NCBI RefSeq assembly: GCF_001435445.1
Contig: NZ_AZDH01000019.1
Coordinates: 25,157-89,156, forward strand
From: Companilactobacillus kimchii DSM 13961 = JCM 10707
GTDB taxonomy: Bacteria; Bacillota; Bacilli; Lactobacillales; Lactobacillaceae
Length of the DNA: 64,000 bases
Direction: 5' to 3'
Shown here: piece after piece, positions 57,287 to 64,000 of the stretch
Position numbering within the stretch: the first letter of the stretch is position 1
How the letters are laid out: the number at the start of each line of letters is the position of its first letter
Made by a program: the position numbers and the translations under genes
The notes under the pieces: model-generated
Database searches by the model: none
Seen by the model: only the letters and a program-made list of their open reading frames with translations
What the model was told of the DNA's origin: nothing

Positions 57287-57322
57287 TAGGAGATGCCAAT
57301 TTTTGTTGGCATCTCCTTTTTT
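57287..57322. terminator. Bidirectional terminator between nox1 and the EAL gene
   Basis: GGAGATGCCAA (57289-57299) pairs with TTGGCATCTCC (57306-57316), then T6 on the plus strand. Confidence 0.92.
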
Positions 57323-57411
57323 GGTTTGGTTGTCTGATATTGATAACCATTGAATTTTTGTTTAATAACTATAGTTCTATGTTGAATAGTGGAAATGAGT
57401 TACTTTGCCCT

Positions 57412-58095
57412 TTAGAATTCATCGTCATCGGCTTTTAACTTCAACAGTCTAGGCTTTCCGTAATAATACCCCTGACGTAAATCTATCTCTAACTTATCAG
57501 CTAGGGCATCATCTTTTTCGTCTTCTATTCCTTCAAGAATAAAGCGGATGTTTTCCTTTTTACAGATATCACGCCAATAGATAACTTTGCTTTCGATATC
57601 TGGATCACGTAATTTTTCTCCAAAGTTTTGAATGGCAAACTTAATTTCGGATGCGAGGGGAATCATGTCTTTAATTTGATCTATTTGATTTGTTCCGGTT
57701 CCACAGTCATCAAGACTGAAGTCCATGCCATAATCAATGAATTCTTTAATCAAGGAAATGTATTCTTCATTGCTCCAATTTTTATTTGGTGTATCTTCGG
57801 TCAGTTCCACTACTAGTCTTAATGGGCGTAAGATTCTTTGAGCCTCGATGATAGCATCGCGAACTTCTTCATCCATTAATTGATTACGATTGATATTTAC
57901 TGAAACGGAACCAATCTTTAAAGATAATAATTTCGTTGTGGCAACTAAAACTTGAGCCATAAGGTGTGAAGGGACGTCAGAAAAGTTTGCTGGTGGACGC
58001 CATCCTTCGGGCTTTTTTTCCTTCATTAATAGTTCATAACCGATTAATGAATTATTCACCTTGTCAAGTTGGGGTTGAATAAAGTATCTATACAT
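57412..58095 (-). CDS. EAL-domain c-di-GMP phosphodiesterase
   Basis: A 227-aa single-domain enzyme that opens c-di-GMP to pGpG. The signature EAL is ELL here (GYELLMK) and keeps the metal-binding Glu. Other catalytic positions are also present: Asn in VNINRNQL, Glu in VVELTED, the Asp pair in DFSLDDCGTG, Lys in EIKF, Glu in LEGIED and Gln in LRQGYYYGKP. It has no membrane or sensory domain, so it is probably a constitutive cytosolic PDE. CAAAGGAG precedes the ATG on the minus strand. It sits between two nox-dgc pairs and would oppose both cyclases. Confidence 0.93.
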   Translation of the reverse strand: MYRYFIQPQLDKVNNSLIGYELLMKEKKPEGWRPPANFSDVPSHLMAQVLVATTKLLSLKIGSVSVNINRNQLMDEEVRDAIIEAQRILRPLRLVVELTEDTPNKNWSNEEYISLIKEFIDYGMDFSLDDCGTGTNQIDQIKDMIPLASEIKFAIQNFGEKLRDPDIESKVIYWRDICKKENIRFILEGIEDEKDDALADKLEIDLRQGYYYGKPRLLKLKADDDEF

Positions 58096-58164
58096 GATGA
58101 ACTCCTTTGTTAGTCCTAATCGATTCTTGATTAATCACGTGAATAACGTATCAAACTCATAATA

Positions 58165-58599
58165 CTACAAGCTTAGTTTCATGTCATGGTGAAGAATACC
58201 GGCTTCTTCATATTGTTCTCCGATGACTTTAAAACCTAACTGTGTATAGAAAGCTTGGGCGTGATCTTGGGCTCCTAAAATAATATAATCGAAATTTTGT
58301 TCTTTAGCATAATCGAAAATATATTTTAAAAGATTTGTTCCTAAATGTTGGTGACGGAATTGTTTTAGTACAGCGACTCTTTGGATATGAATTCCATTGT
58401 CAGATGTAGTTTGGAATCTAGCAGTAGCAGCAGCTTGATGATTGCTGTAAAGAACAAAATACGTACATTTGTCTTCATCATTATCTATTTCAATTTCGGC
58501 GGGAACATTTTGTTCATCCACAAAAACTTTTTTACGAATATCTACACTGTCATAATAGATATCAGAATTTATATCATTAGAAGATTTGATTTTGTTCAT
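58165..58599 (-). CDS. GNAT family N-acetyltransferase
   Basis: A 144-aa acetyltransferase of the GNAT fold, similar to the ElaA/YjcF group. It has the N-terminal IRKKVFVDEQNVPAE, the acetyl-CoA-binding VAVLKQFRHQHLGTNLLKYIFDYA (motif A) and AQAFYTQLGFKVIGEQY. Substrate unknown. AAGTGGTGATAA precedes the ATG. It is just upstream of the EAL gene on the same strand (69 bp), so the two may be co-transcribed. Confidence 0.9.
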   Translation of the reverse strand: MNKIKSSNDINSDIYYDSVDIRKKVFVDEQNVPAEIEIDNDEDKCTYFVLYSNHQAAATARFQTTSDNGIHIQRVAVLKQFRHQHLGTNLLKYIFDYAKEQNFDYIILGAQDHAQAFYTQLGFKVIGEQYEEAGILHHDMKLSL

Positions 58600-58804
58600 T
58601 GATTATCACCACTTTTAAAAAAGTCAATACACTTGTTATTATATTACAAATAGTCTGCGATGCATTATCGATATTTGAAATTTAAAAAGTCCATTTATAA
58701 TATATAAAAAATTAAATAGATTGATATAATGTAACTAAGTGTTCGTAGAAGCTTAAAAAGCAGAGAGAATAATTTATTGGGTACTATAGAGGAGGAACCG
58801 ACTG

Positions 58805-60148
58805 TTGAAAGTAATCGTTGTCGGATGTACACATGCTGGAACGGCTGCAGTGGAACAAATATTGAAAAAGCATCCAGATACAGAAGTTACCGTATATGAA
58901 CGTGATGATAATATTGCATTTTTGTCATGTGGGATAGCATTGTATTTAGGAAGGATCGTCAATCGACTAGAGGATATGTTTTACGCTGATCCAACCACGC
59001 TAGAAGGTTACGGTGCCAAGGTCCATATGAAGCATAATGTCATTAAAATCGATTCAAAGAATAAAAAGATTGTAGTTCAAGATCTTAATACACAGGAAAT
59101 TTTTGAAGATAGTTATGATAAATTGATTATGACCACTGGTTCAGAAGTTGGTGTACCACCAATTGGTGGTATGGATAATCCACGTGTTTTGTTGTGTAAG
59201 AGTTATGATCAAGCTAAGAAGATTTATGAATCAGCTTTGAACTATCCTAGCATTGCCATTGTTGGAGCGGGATATGTTGGAGTAGAGTTGGCTGAAAGCT
59301 ATGCTAACACTGTTCATGAAGTGACCTTAATTCAATCAAGAGAGCAGATTCTCAATAATTATGTCGATGAACCACTATCACAAACAATCATTGAAAAGCT
59401 TAAGGAACACGATGTTAAGGTTGCATTAGGTGAACGTGTTGCTGAAATTGAAGACGGTGACCAATTAACTATCAATACTAAAGCCGGTCATAGTTATAAG
59501 GCTGATTTAGTAATTGTCTGCACAGGCTTTTTTGCTAATACAGACTTATTGCGTGGACAAGTTCAAATGGATGGATATGGAGCCATTTTAGTTAATGACT
59601 ATATGCAAACATCAGATCCTGACATTTTTGCTGCTGGTGATTCTTGTGCAGTTAAGTTTAATCCAACAGGTGAAATGAAGTATATTCCACTAGCTTCTAG
59701 TGCTGTGCGTCAAGGTACTTTGGCTGGAATGAATATTTATGGAAATGTTCGCAAATATATGGGAACACAGGCTACCACGGCTATGGCATTGTTTGGCTAT
59801 ACTTTGGCTGAAACGGGGTTAACTTTGAAAAAGGCTTTGGCAAATGGTTTGAATGCTGATTGTGTTACATACCACGACAATTATCGTCCAGATTATATGC
59901 CAACGACGGAAATGCTAACGATTTATCTGATTTATGATAAGGATACTCGAAAAGTTTTGGGTGCACAGTTATTCAGTAAACATGAAGTTGCTCAGTCAGC
60001 AAATGCTTTATCAATTTGTATTCAAAATGATAATACAATTGATGATTTGGCCTATGTTGATATGTTGTTCCAACCAAATTATGATAATCCGTTCAATTAC
60101 CTTAATTTAGTTGCACAACAAGCAATTGATAAAGAAGATAATAATTAA
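58805..60148 (+). CDS. nox: NADH oxidase, copy 2
   Basis: A 447-aa paralogue of the gene at 55920, with the same FAD site (GCTHAGTAAVEQIL), redox Cys42 (FLSCGIALY), NADH site (AIVGAGYVGVELAES) and second FAD motif (PDIFAAGDSC). The start is TTG 58805 with AGAGGAGG about 9 bases upstream. The two copies differ mainly in surface loops, so both should be active, perhaps expressed under different conditions. It is followed by a terminator and then the second diguanylate cyclase on the same strand. Confidence 0.95.
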   Translation: MKVIVVGCTHAGTAAVEQILKKHPDTEVTVYERDDNIAFLSCGIALYLGRIVNRLEDMFYADPTTLEGYGAKVHMKHNVIKIDSKNKKIVVQDLNTQEIFEDSYDKLIMTTGSEVGVPPIGGMDNPRVLLCKSYDQAKKIYESALNYPSIAIVGAGYVGVELAESYANTVHEVTLIQSREQILNNYVDEPLSQTIIEKLKEHDVKVALGERVAEIEDGDQLTINTKAGHSYKADLVIVCTGFFANTDLLRGQVQMDGYGAILVNDYMQTSDPDIFAAGDSCAVKFNPTGEMKYIPLASSAVRQGTLAGMNIYGNVRKYMGTQATTAMALFGYTLAETGLTLKKALANGLNADCVTYHDNYRPDYMPTTEMLTIYLIYDKDTRKVLGAQLFSKHEVAQSANALSICIQNDNTIDDLAYVDMLFQPNYDNPFNYLNLVAQQAIDKEDNN

Positions 60149-60168
60149 AAAATATTGATCAATAAAAA

Positions 60169-60217
60169 AACGTTCAGATTAACCAATTAAAGTTGGCTGA
60201 TCTGAACATTTTTTTGA
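60169..60217 (+). terminator. Terminator of nox copy 2
   Basis: GTTCAGAT (60172-60179) pairs with ATCTGAAC (60200-60207), with CCAA/TTGG inside, then TTTTTTT. Confidence 0.9.
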
Positions 60218-60316
60218 AAATTATATACGAATACACATAATGTGATACTTTCAATTTAATAGACATTTCATTCATGCTAGACTGAAATATATAAATGAAT
60301 ATACGAGGGGTTCCTT

Positions 60317-61525
60317 TTGGGTAATTTAACAGAGATTTTAAGAATCTGTTTCAGTGCAAATGCCTTAGTAACGGGAATAGTTACAATCGGTTTAGTTACT
60401 ATTATTACTTATATATCTTTTGTATTGGAACGAAAAGTCAGCACAGCGTCATCCTTCTTTAGGAAGGTTGGAATAAATATGGCTGAAATGTTTCTATTAT
60501 TTTTAATGCTATTATTGGTCACCATCGTCTTCAAAAGTTTGACAGGTGGTTCGCAAGTCGAGCTAGGGGGATTACTAGCTAATGCTGAATTAACCATCTT
60601 ATTCTACGGTTTGTTTATTTTCAATAATCGCTTAATTGTTTTATTAAATGTTTTTCTGCCATTCTTGTACCATCCGTCGTCAGATATATCGAGAATTCAA
60701 GGACCATATTCATGGTTATTTATCAGTTCTTATCTTATTTTGATAGTTGTGATAGATTACTTATACAGTCATAAAGATGTTTTAGCAATCTCCAATTATC
60801 GATATTTGTTGTCCCAAATGTTATTCGGAATTTGTTGGTGGATCTTTATTTGGATAGATTATAAATTTCCATTAGTTGATATTATTGGGATGTTGATTCT
60901 ATTTGAAATCTATATGTTTATTGTACGTATAATTGAACTAAAAATGAGTACATATATGCATGCATATAACGATTTGGAGAATAAAGTTAATTATGATGCC
61001 TTAACGGGTGTAAGGAATCGAGCTAATTTGAATAAAATTTCTAAAGAAGTCTTTGAAAAATTTAGTCAAAGTTCAGTTCCCTTAACAGTAATGATGTTTG
61101 ATATTGACCATTTTAAAGAATTCAATGATCATTATGGTCATGAAATTGGTGATGAAGTTTTGCGTCATGTTTCACACACAGTTGAACGGGAACTACATGT
61201 TGATGGTAGTCGAGGACAATTATTCCGTTATGGCGGTGAAGAGTTTGTTATTCTGTTGAGAAATACCGATACACACAAAGCTCAAGAAATCGTTAATAGA
61301 ATCAATCAAACCTTAGTGGGGATGCCTTTATTTATTCAAGAAACACAGCTGGATGTGACGTTATGCTTTGGTGTAACGATGTTACGTAAAACTGATAATT
61401 CGTTTGATGATATCTTTAAACGAGTTGATGAATATCTCTATCAATCAAAAAATAATGGGCGAGATGAGATGACGATTGAAGGTAAAATTTTTCAGTACGA
61501 GAAAGTTCCAATAATTAAAATATAA
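60317..61525 (+). CDS. Membrane diguanylate cyclase (GGDEF), paralogue
   Basis: A 402-aa paralogue of the gene at 54485. The membrane domain (about 1-210) aligns along its length (GLVTIITYISFVLERKV against GLITVITIITYGLERRL), followed by the GGDEF domain with YDALTGVRNRANLN, MMFDIDHFKEFNDHYGH and GGEEF. The RxxD inhibitory site is also missing. The start is TTG 60317 behind GAGGGG. It is downstream of nox2 after a terminator, so it needs its own promoter in the gap of about 100 bp. The shared membrane domain suggests both cyclases read related signals. Confidence 0.93.
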   Translation: MGNLTEILRICFSANALVTGIVTIGLVTIITYISFVLERKVSTASSFFRKVGINMAEMFLLFLMLLLVTIVFKSLTGGSQVELGGLLANAELTILFYGLFIFNNRLIVLLNVFLPFLYHPSSDISRIQGPYSWLFISSYLILIVVIDYLYSHKDVLAISNYRYLLSQMLFGICWWIFIWIDYKFPLVDIIGMLILFEIYMFIVRIIELKMSTYMHAYNDLENKVNYDALTGVRNRANLNKISKEVFEKFSQSSVPLTVMMFDIDHFKEFNDHYGHEIGDEVLRHVSHTVERELHVDGSRGQLFRYGGEEFVILLRNTDTHKAQEIVNRINQTLVGMPLFIQETQLDVTLCFGVTMLRKTDNSFDDIFKRVDEYLYQSKNNGRDEMTIEGKIFQYEKVPIIKI

Positions 61526-61526
61526 A

Positions 61527-61565
61527 AAAACAGCCAGGCGGGGAACCTGACTGTCTTTTTATATA
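61527..61565. terminator. Bidirectional terminator after the second diguanylate cyclase
   Basis: ACAG.CAGG (61530-61538) pairs with CCTG.CTGT, with T-runs on the plus side and A7 on the left, which makes T7 for a minus-strand transcript. Confidence 0.85.
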
Positions 61566-61845
61566 AGCTAATTTCTGGTAGGAGCAAAAATTAATATGTC
61601 ATTGAATGATGGGGTATCCAATTAACAGGAGATCAAAATTGGTCTGGGAGTTAAATTCTGGGCAAATCGAAGAATTGAGTGAGCTCCTACTTTGGAAATC
61701 AACTACTAGAATAAGTATTTAAGCATAGAATTAGATTTTCTACATGGGAGGCACGAGATAGGACTTTGAAAACTACTTATTCTAGTTGTAAACAAAGTTG
61801 CTATAAGTGGTCCTCCTTTCTATGTTAGCGCTTTCTTTATGGTAC
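61530..61845 (-). ncRNA. Probable minus-strand regulatory RNA of about 310 nt
   Basis: A minus-strand promoter (61880-61852) drives leftward transcription toward the terminator at 61527-61565. No open frame follows the AAAGGAGG at 61819-61812, since no start codon lies within range. Strong pairings are seen: CAACTAGAATAAGTA with TACTTATTCTAG.AGTTG, GTAGGAGC with GCTCCTAC, and CCAATT with AATTGG. A cre-like site lies just inside the transcript. Function unknown. Confidence 0.55.
61823..61836 (-). promoter_or_regulatory. CcpA binding site (cre)
   Basis: On the minus strand AGAAAGCGCTAACA matches the cre consensus TGNAANCGNTNNCA at all fixed positions but the first. It lies about 10-22 nt inside the predicted minus-strand transcript, a position where CcpA blocks elongation or initiation. 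Confidence 0.6.
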
Positions 61846-61851
61846 AACTGA

Positions 61852-61880
61852 AGTATAGCAAGTTTTTGTGAATTCTACAA
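61852..61880 (-). promoter_or_regulatory. Promoter of the minus-strand RNA
   Basis: On the minus strand TTGTAG (61880-61875) and TATACT (61857-61852) are exactly 17 nt apart. Confidence 0.65.
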
Positions 61881-61962
61881 TTTCTATGCTTATAATTAGA
61901 AAAATAATAGTATGCCAAATGTTACAGACAGTAAAGTTTGATTGATAAATATAATTATTTTT

Positions 61963-62046
61963 TGTTTAAACAAAAGCTTTCACAAGCAAATAAATACTCA
62001 TAAAAGTGAATGAATATACTTGTTTAAATAAACAAAGTATTATACT
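61963..62046 (+). promoter_or_regulatory. eno promoter with two palindromes
   Basis: TATACT (62041-62046) with TTGTTT (62020-62025, spacer 15) is the likely promoter. The -35 lies within TTGTTTA-AA-TAAACAA (62020-62035), and the palindrome TTTTGTTTAAACAAAA (61960-61975) is further upstream. Both look like operator sites. Confidence 0.5.
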
Positions 62047-62061
62047 ATGAATTCGTTCGAA

Positions 62062-62116
62062 GAGGCGATGACGTTCGCCGAAAATATTACTTGATCGTAA
62101 TTGATGACGTCTACTC
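62062..62116 (+). promoter_or_regulatory. Fluoride riboswitch aptamer (crcB motif)
   Basis: GGCGATGACGTTCGCC (62064-62079), then GAAAA, the ATTAC/GTAAT stem (62086-62101) and TGATGACGTCTAC (62102-62114) reproduce the order and conserved bases of the fluoride aptamer. The loop GACGT (62070-62074) is complementary to ACGTC (62107-62111), giving the required pseudoknot. Confidence 0.9.
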
Positions 62117-62187
62117 TATTTAAAATACCAGTAATAATTGAGGAAAATTATTGAGGGTCTTTTAATGTGGAGTAGTCGTCTTTTTTT
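62106..62187 (+). terminator. Riboswitch-controlled terminator in the eno leader
   Basis: GACG.CTACTC (62106-62116) pairs with GAGTAG.CGTC (62170-62180) with one mismatch, followed by T7. The left strand is the same sequence that forms the aptamer pseudoknot, so fluoride binding should prevent the terminator and switch eno on. An inner hairpin AATAATT/AATTATT fills the loop. Confidence 0.88.
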
Positions 62188-62212
62188 ATGATTAAGAAAG
62201 GGAGTATTTATT

Positions 62213-63496
62213 ATGACAAAAGTAACAATTGAGAATGTTAAAGCTAGAGAAGTATTTGATTCACGTGGTAATCCAACAGTTGAAGCAGATGTTATTCTTT
62301 CAAATGGCGTTTTGGGTCGTGCTAGTGTTCCGTCAGGTAAATCAACTGGTGATAATGAAGCAGTTGAATTACGTGATGGTGGTGACAGATTAGGTGGTAA
62401 AGGTGTCCTGAAGGCTGTCAACAATGTTAATACTTTGATCAATGATAAATTAAAGGGTGCTGATCCTTTCAATCAAGCTCATATCGATCAAATGATGATT
62501 GATCTTGATGGCACTCCTAATAAAGCTAAATTAGGTGCTAATGCCATTTTGGGTGTTTCGATTGCAACTGTTCGTGCTGCAGCTAATGCAGAAGGAATTC
62601 CTGTCTATCGTTATCTCGGTGGTGTCGATCTAGAATTGCCACAAACATTCCACAATGTTATTAATGGTGGTGAACACGCTGATAATGGAATTGATATGCA
62701 AGAGTTCTTGATTACACCTATCAAGCGTACAACATTCCGTGATGGTTTTGAAAAGATCGTCAATGTTTACCATCAACTAAAGAAGAATCTTGAAAAAGAG
62801 GGTTATCAAACAGGCTTAGGTGATGAGGGTGGATTTGCTCCTGATCTTCCATCAAGTGAAGCTGCTATTGATGAATTAAATCGTGCTATTAAAGATGCTG
62901 GTTATGTTCCTGGTGAAGAAATCGGCATTGCCTTTGATGCTGCTGCTTCAAGTTTTGCCCAAGATGATGGTTCATACTTATTTGAAGGTAAGAAACGTAG
63001 TGCTGAAGAAATGGGTACATACTATGAAGGCCTATTAGATAAATATCCAGCAATTGTATCAATGGAAGATCCATTTGGTGAAAATGACTGGGATAACTTT
63101 GCTAAATTTACTCAAAAGAACGGCAATCGCGTTCAAATCATTACTGATGATAATGTATGTACAAATCCTGCACTATTCAGAAAAGCCATCAAGAAGGGTA
63201 TGGCCAATAGCTTCTTGATCAAGTTGAATCAAATTGGTACGGTATCTGAAACTATGGAAGCTATCCGTGTTGCTAGAAAGAACGGCTATACAACAATGAT
63301 GTCACATCGTTCCGGCGAAACTGAAGATTCATTCTTGGCTGATTTTACAGTTGCAATGCATGCTGAACAATTGAAGTCAGGTGCTCCAGCTCGTGGTGAG
63401 CGTTTAGCTAAATACAATCAATTATTAAGAATTGAGGAAGAATTAGGCAAAGAATCTAATCTAGCTCATTTCCCTAATGATGTTGACTTTGACTAA
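62213..63496 (+). CDS. eno: Enolase under fluoride-riboswitch control
   Basis: A 427-aa glycolytic enzyme that dehydrates 2-phosphoglycerate to phosphoenolpyruvate with Mg2+. SGKSTGDNEAVELRD (active-site loop), GLGDEGGFAPD, the metal ligands in IAFDAAASSF and SMEDPFGENDW, and SHRSGETEDSFLADF are intact. AAGGGAG precedes the ATG. Enolase is strongly inhibited by fluoride plus phosphate, which fits the fluoride riboswitch in its leader. It lies outside a gap-pgk-tpi operon, so it may be a second, stress-induced copy. The P-type ATPase gene follows after 10 bp. Confidence 0.97.
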   Translation: MTKVTIENVKAREVFDSRGNPTVEADVILSNGVLGRASVPSGKSTGDNEAVELRDGGDRLGGKGVLKAVNNVNTLINDKLKGADPFNQAHIDQMMIDLDGTPNKAKLGANAILGVSIATVRAAANAEGIPVYRYLGGVDLELPQTFHNVINGGEHADNGIDMQEFLITPIKRTTFRDGFEKIVNVYHQLKKNLEKEGYQTGLGDEGGFAPDLPSSEAAIDELNRAIKDAGYVPGEEIGIAFDAAASSFAQDDGSYLFEGKKRSAEEMGTYYEGLLDKYPAIVSMEDPFGENDWDNFAKFTQKNGNRVQIITDDNVCTNPALFRKAIKKGMANSFLIKLNQIGTVSETMEAIRVARKNGYTTMMSHRSGETEDSFLADFTVAMHAEQLKSGAPARGERLAKYNQLLRIEEELGKESNLAHFPNDVDFD

Positions 63497-63506
63497 TTAG
63501 TAAATC

Positions 63507-64000
63507 ATGAAAGAAAAATATGGACTTACCACACCAGAGGTTGCGGAACTCAGACAAAAGTATGGATATAATGAGACACCAAAGATTCAAAAGTCTTTTA
63601 TCAGTTTGATTTTAAAACGTTTGGTTGGTCCGATTCCTTATGTAATTGAATTAGCATTAGTAATTGAACTGATCTTGGGTAACTTTATTCAAGTTGGATT
63701 CATCTTTGCTTTGTTATTATTTTCAGCAATTGATGGAGCCATTCAGGAGAATCGAGCTTCGAAATCGATTGGTGAATTGAACACTAAATTGATTGCTTAC
63801 ACGAGTGTTTTGCGTGACAATAAATGGCAAAAATTATCGAGTCGCGAATTGGTTCCTGGTGATCTGATTCATTTATCTGTTGGATCAGTTATTCCATCCG
63901 ATTGTAAAATAATCAAAGGGGTTATTCTGGTTAACCAATCAGTTATTACCGGTGAGACAAAAGCTGTTACTAAAGCGGAGGCCGATGAGCTATATTCCGG
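63507..64000 (+). CDS. P-type cation ATPase, N-terminal part (runs off the window)
   Basis: The first 164 codons of a P-type ATPase, cut by the window end. It has an N-terminal cation-ATPase segment (YGLTTPEVAELRQKYGYNE), two membrane helices (about 36-80, PIPYVIELALVIELILG) and the start of the actuator domain with SSRELVPGDLIHL, VIPSDCKI and the TGE loop (VITGETKAV). This pattern is closest to the plasma-membrane H+-ATPase (P3A) group, though the ion cannot be fixed without the later helices. ATG 63507 has no clear RBS and lies 10 bp after eno, so it is probably coupled to eno and shares the riboswitch. Confidence 0.85.
   Translation, partial: MKEKYGLTTPEVAELRQKYGYNETPKIQKSFISLILKRLVGPIPYVIELALVIELILGNFIQVGFIFALLLFSAIDGAIQENRASKSIGELNTKLIAYTSVLRDNKWQKLSSRELVPGDLIHLSVGSVIPSDCKIIKGVILVNQSVITGETKAVTKAEADELYS

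Larger units (their letters stand above)
61566..62212. other. Gene-free region upstream of eno
   Basis: About 650 bp without a protein gene. It contains the predicted minus-strand RNA with its promoter and cre site, the eno promoter region and the fluoride-riboswitch leader, each listed separately. Confidence 0.7.

Noticed and set aside
61560-61850. 6S RNA, tmRNA, RNase P or SRP RNA as identity of the minus-strand transcript
   Set aside because: None of the conserved core sequences of these RNAs is visible; left as an unidentified structured RNA.
62116-62472. 118-codon minus-strand frame over the eno leader and start
   Set aside because: It overlaps the riboswitch terminator and the conserved start of eno; a shadow frame.

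Overview
The window is AT-rich, gene-dense chromosomal DNA of a low-GC Gram-positive bacterium. The gene set points to the Lactobacillaceae, most likely Companilactobacillus or a close relative: the pcrA-ligA-camS-gatCAB-dagK-rlmCD block, H2O-forming-type NADH oxidases, a DUF3290-DUF421 pair, SLAP-repeat surface proteins, a DUF915 hydrolase and frequent TTG/GTG starts behind strong AGGAGG-type ribosome binding sites. The genus is an inference. I see no rRNA, prophage, insertion sequence or CRISPR array.

Layout. 1-4.2 kb: a GntR/UTRA regulator and envelope-polysaccharide genes (O-antigen-ligase-like protein, TagA/WecG transferase, GT4 transferase). 4.2-6.5 kb: NAD salvage (pncB-nadE). 6.6-11.2 kb: an aminotransferase, a GT-C plus GT2 lipid-linked glycosylation pair, a small hypothetical protein and a SprT-like protein. 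11.2-12.4 kb: tRNA-Leu and a convergent dihydrouridine synthase. 12.7-18.6 kb: an Rgg-like regulator and three secreted SLAP-repeat proteins (two of about 170 aa, one of about 970 aa). 18.8-26.8 kb: a membrane protein, ribokinase, cold-shock protein, MFS transporter, GH73 hydrolase and xpt-purK-purB. 27.3-38.4 kb: pcrA-ligA-camS-gatCAB-dagK-rlmCD. 38.9-46.4 kb: a small membrane protein, an XRE regulator, a minus-strand operon (orphan PTS EIIC, DUF915 hydrolase, AgrC/AgrA-type two-component system), an amino-acid permease and an oxidoreductase. 46.4-54.1 kb: DEAD-box helicase, tRNA-Arg, TfoX C-terminal protein, thioesterase, a frameshifted MFS gene with its MarR regulator, DUF3290-DUF421, a multicopper oxidase and a YczE-like protein. 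54.5-61.5 kb: a c-di-GMP/redox cluster with two NADH oxidase-diguanylate cyclase pairs flanking an EAL phosphodiesterase. 62-64 kb: enolase and the start of a P-type ATPase.

The clearest regulatory find is a fluoride (crcB-type) riboswitch with an overlapping intrinsic terminator in the leader of eno. The P-type ATPase lies directly downstream, so enolase (the classic fluoride target) and a cation pump appear to form a fluoride-inducible operon. Next in interest are the duplicated nox-dgc pairs; a probable minus-strand regulatory RNA of about 310 nt between dgc and eno, with its own promoter and a CcpA (cre) site just inside the transcript; and two families of dispersed intergenic repeats. 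One repeat family is a long imperfect palindrome in three copies. The other is bounded by inverted TGCC..TCC arms and occurs in both large gene-free gaps. A palindrome TGTTTAAACA recurs in three promoter regions.

All calls come from reading the sequence and from family knowledge; no database search was run. Start codons were moved wherever a ribosome binding site clearly favours a different one.
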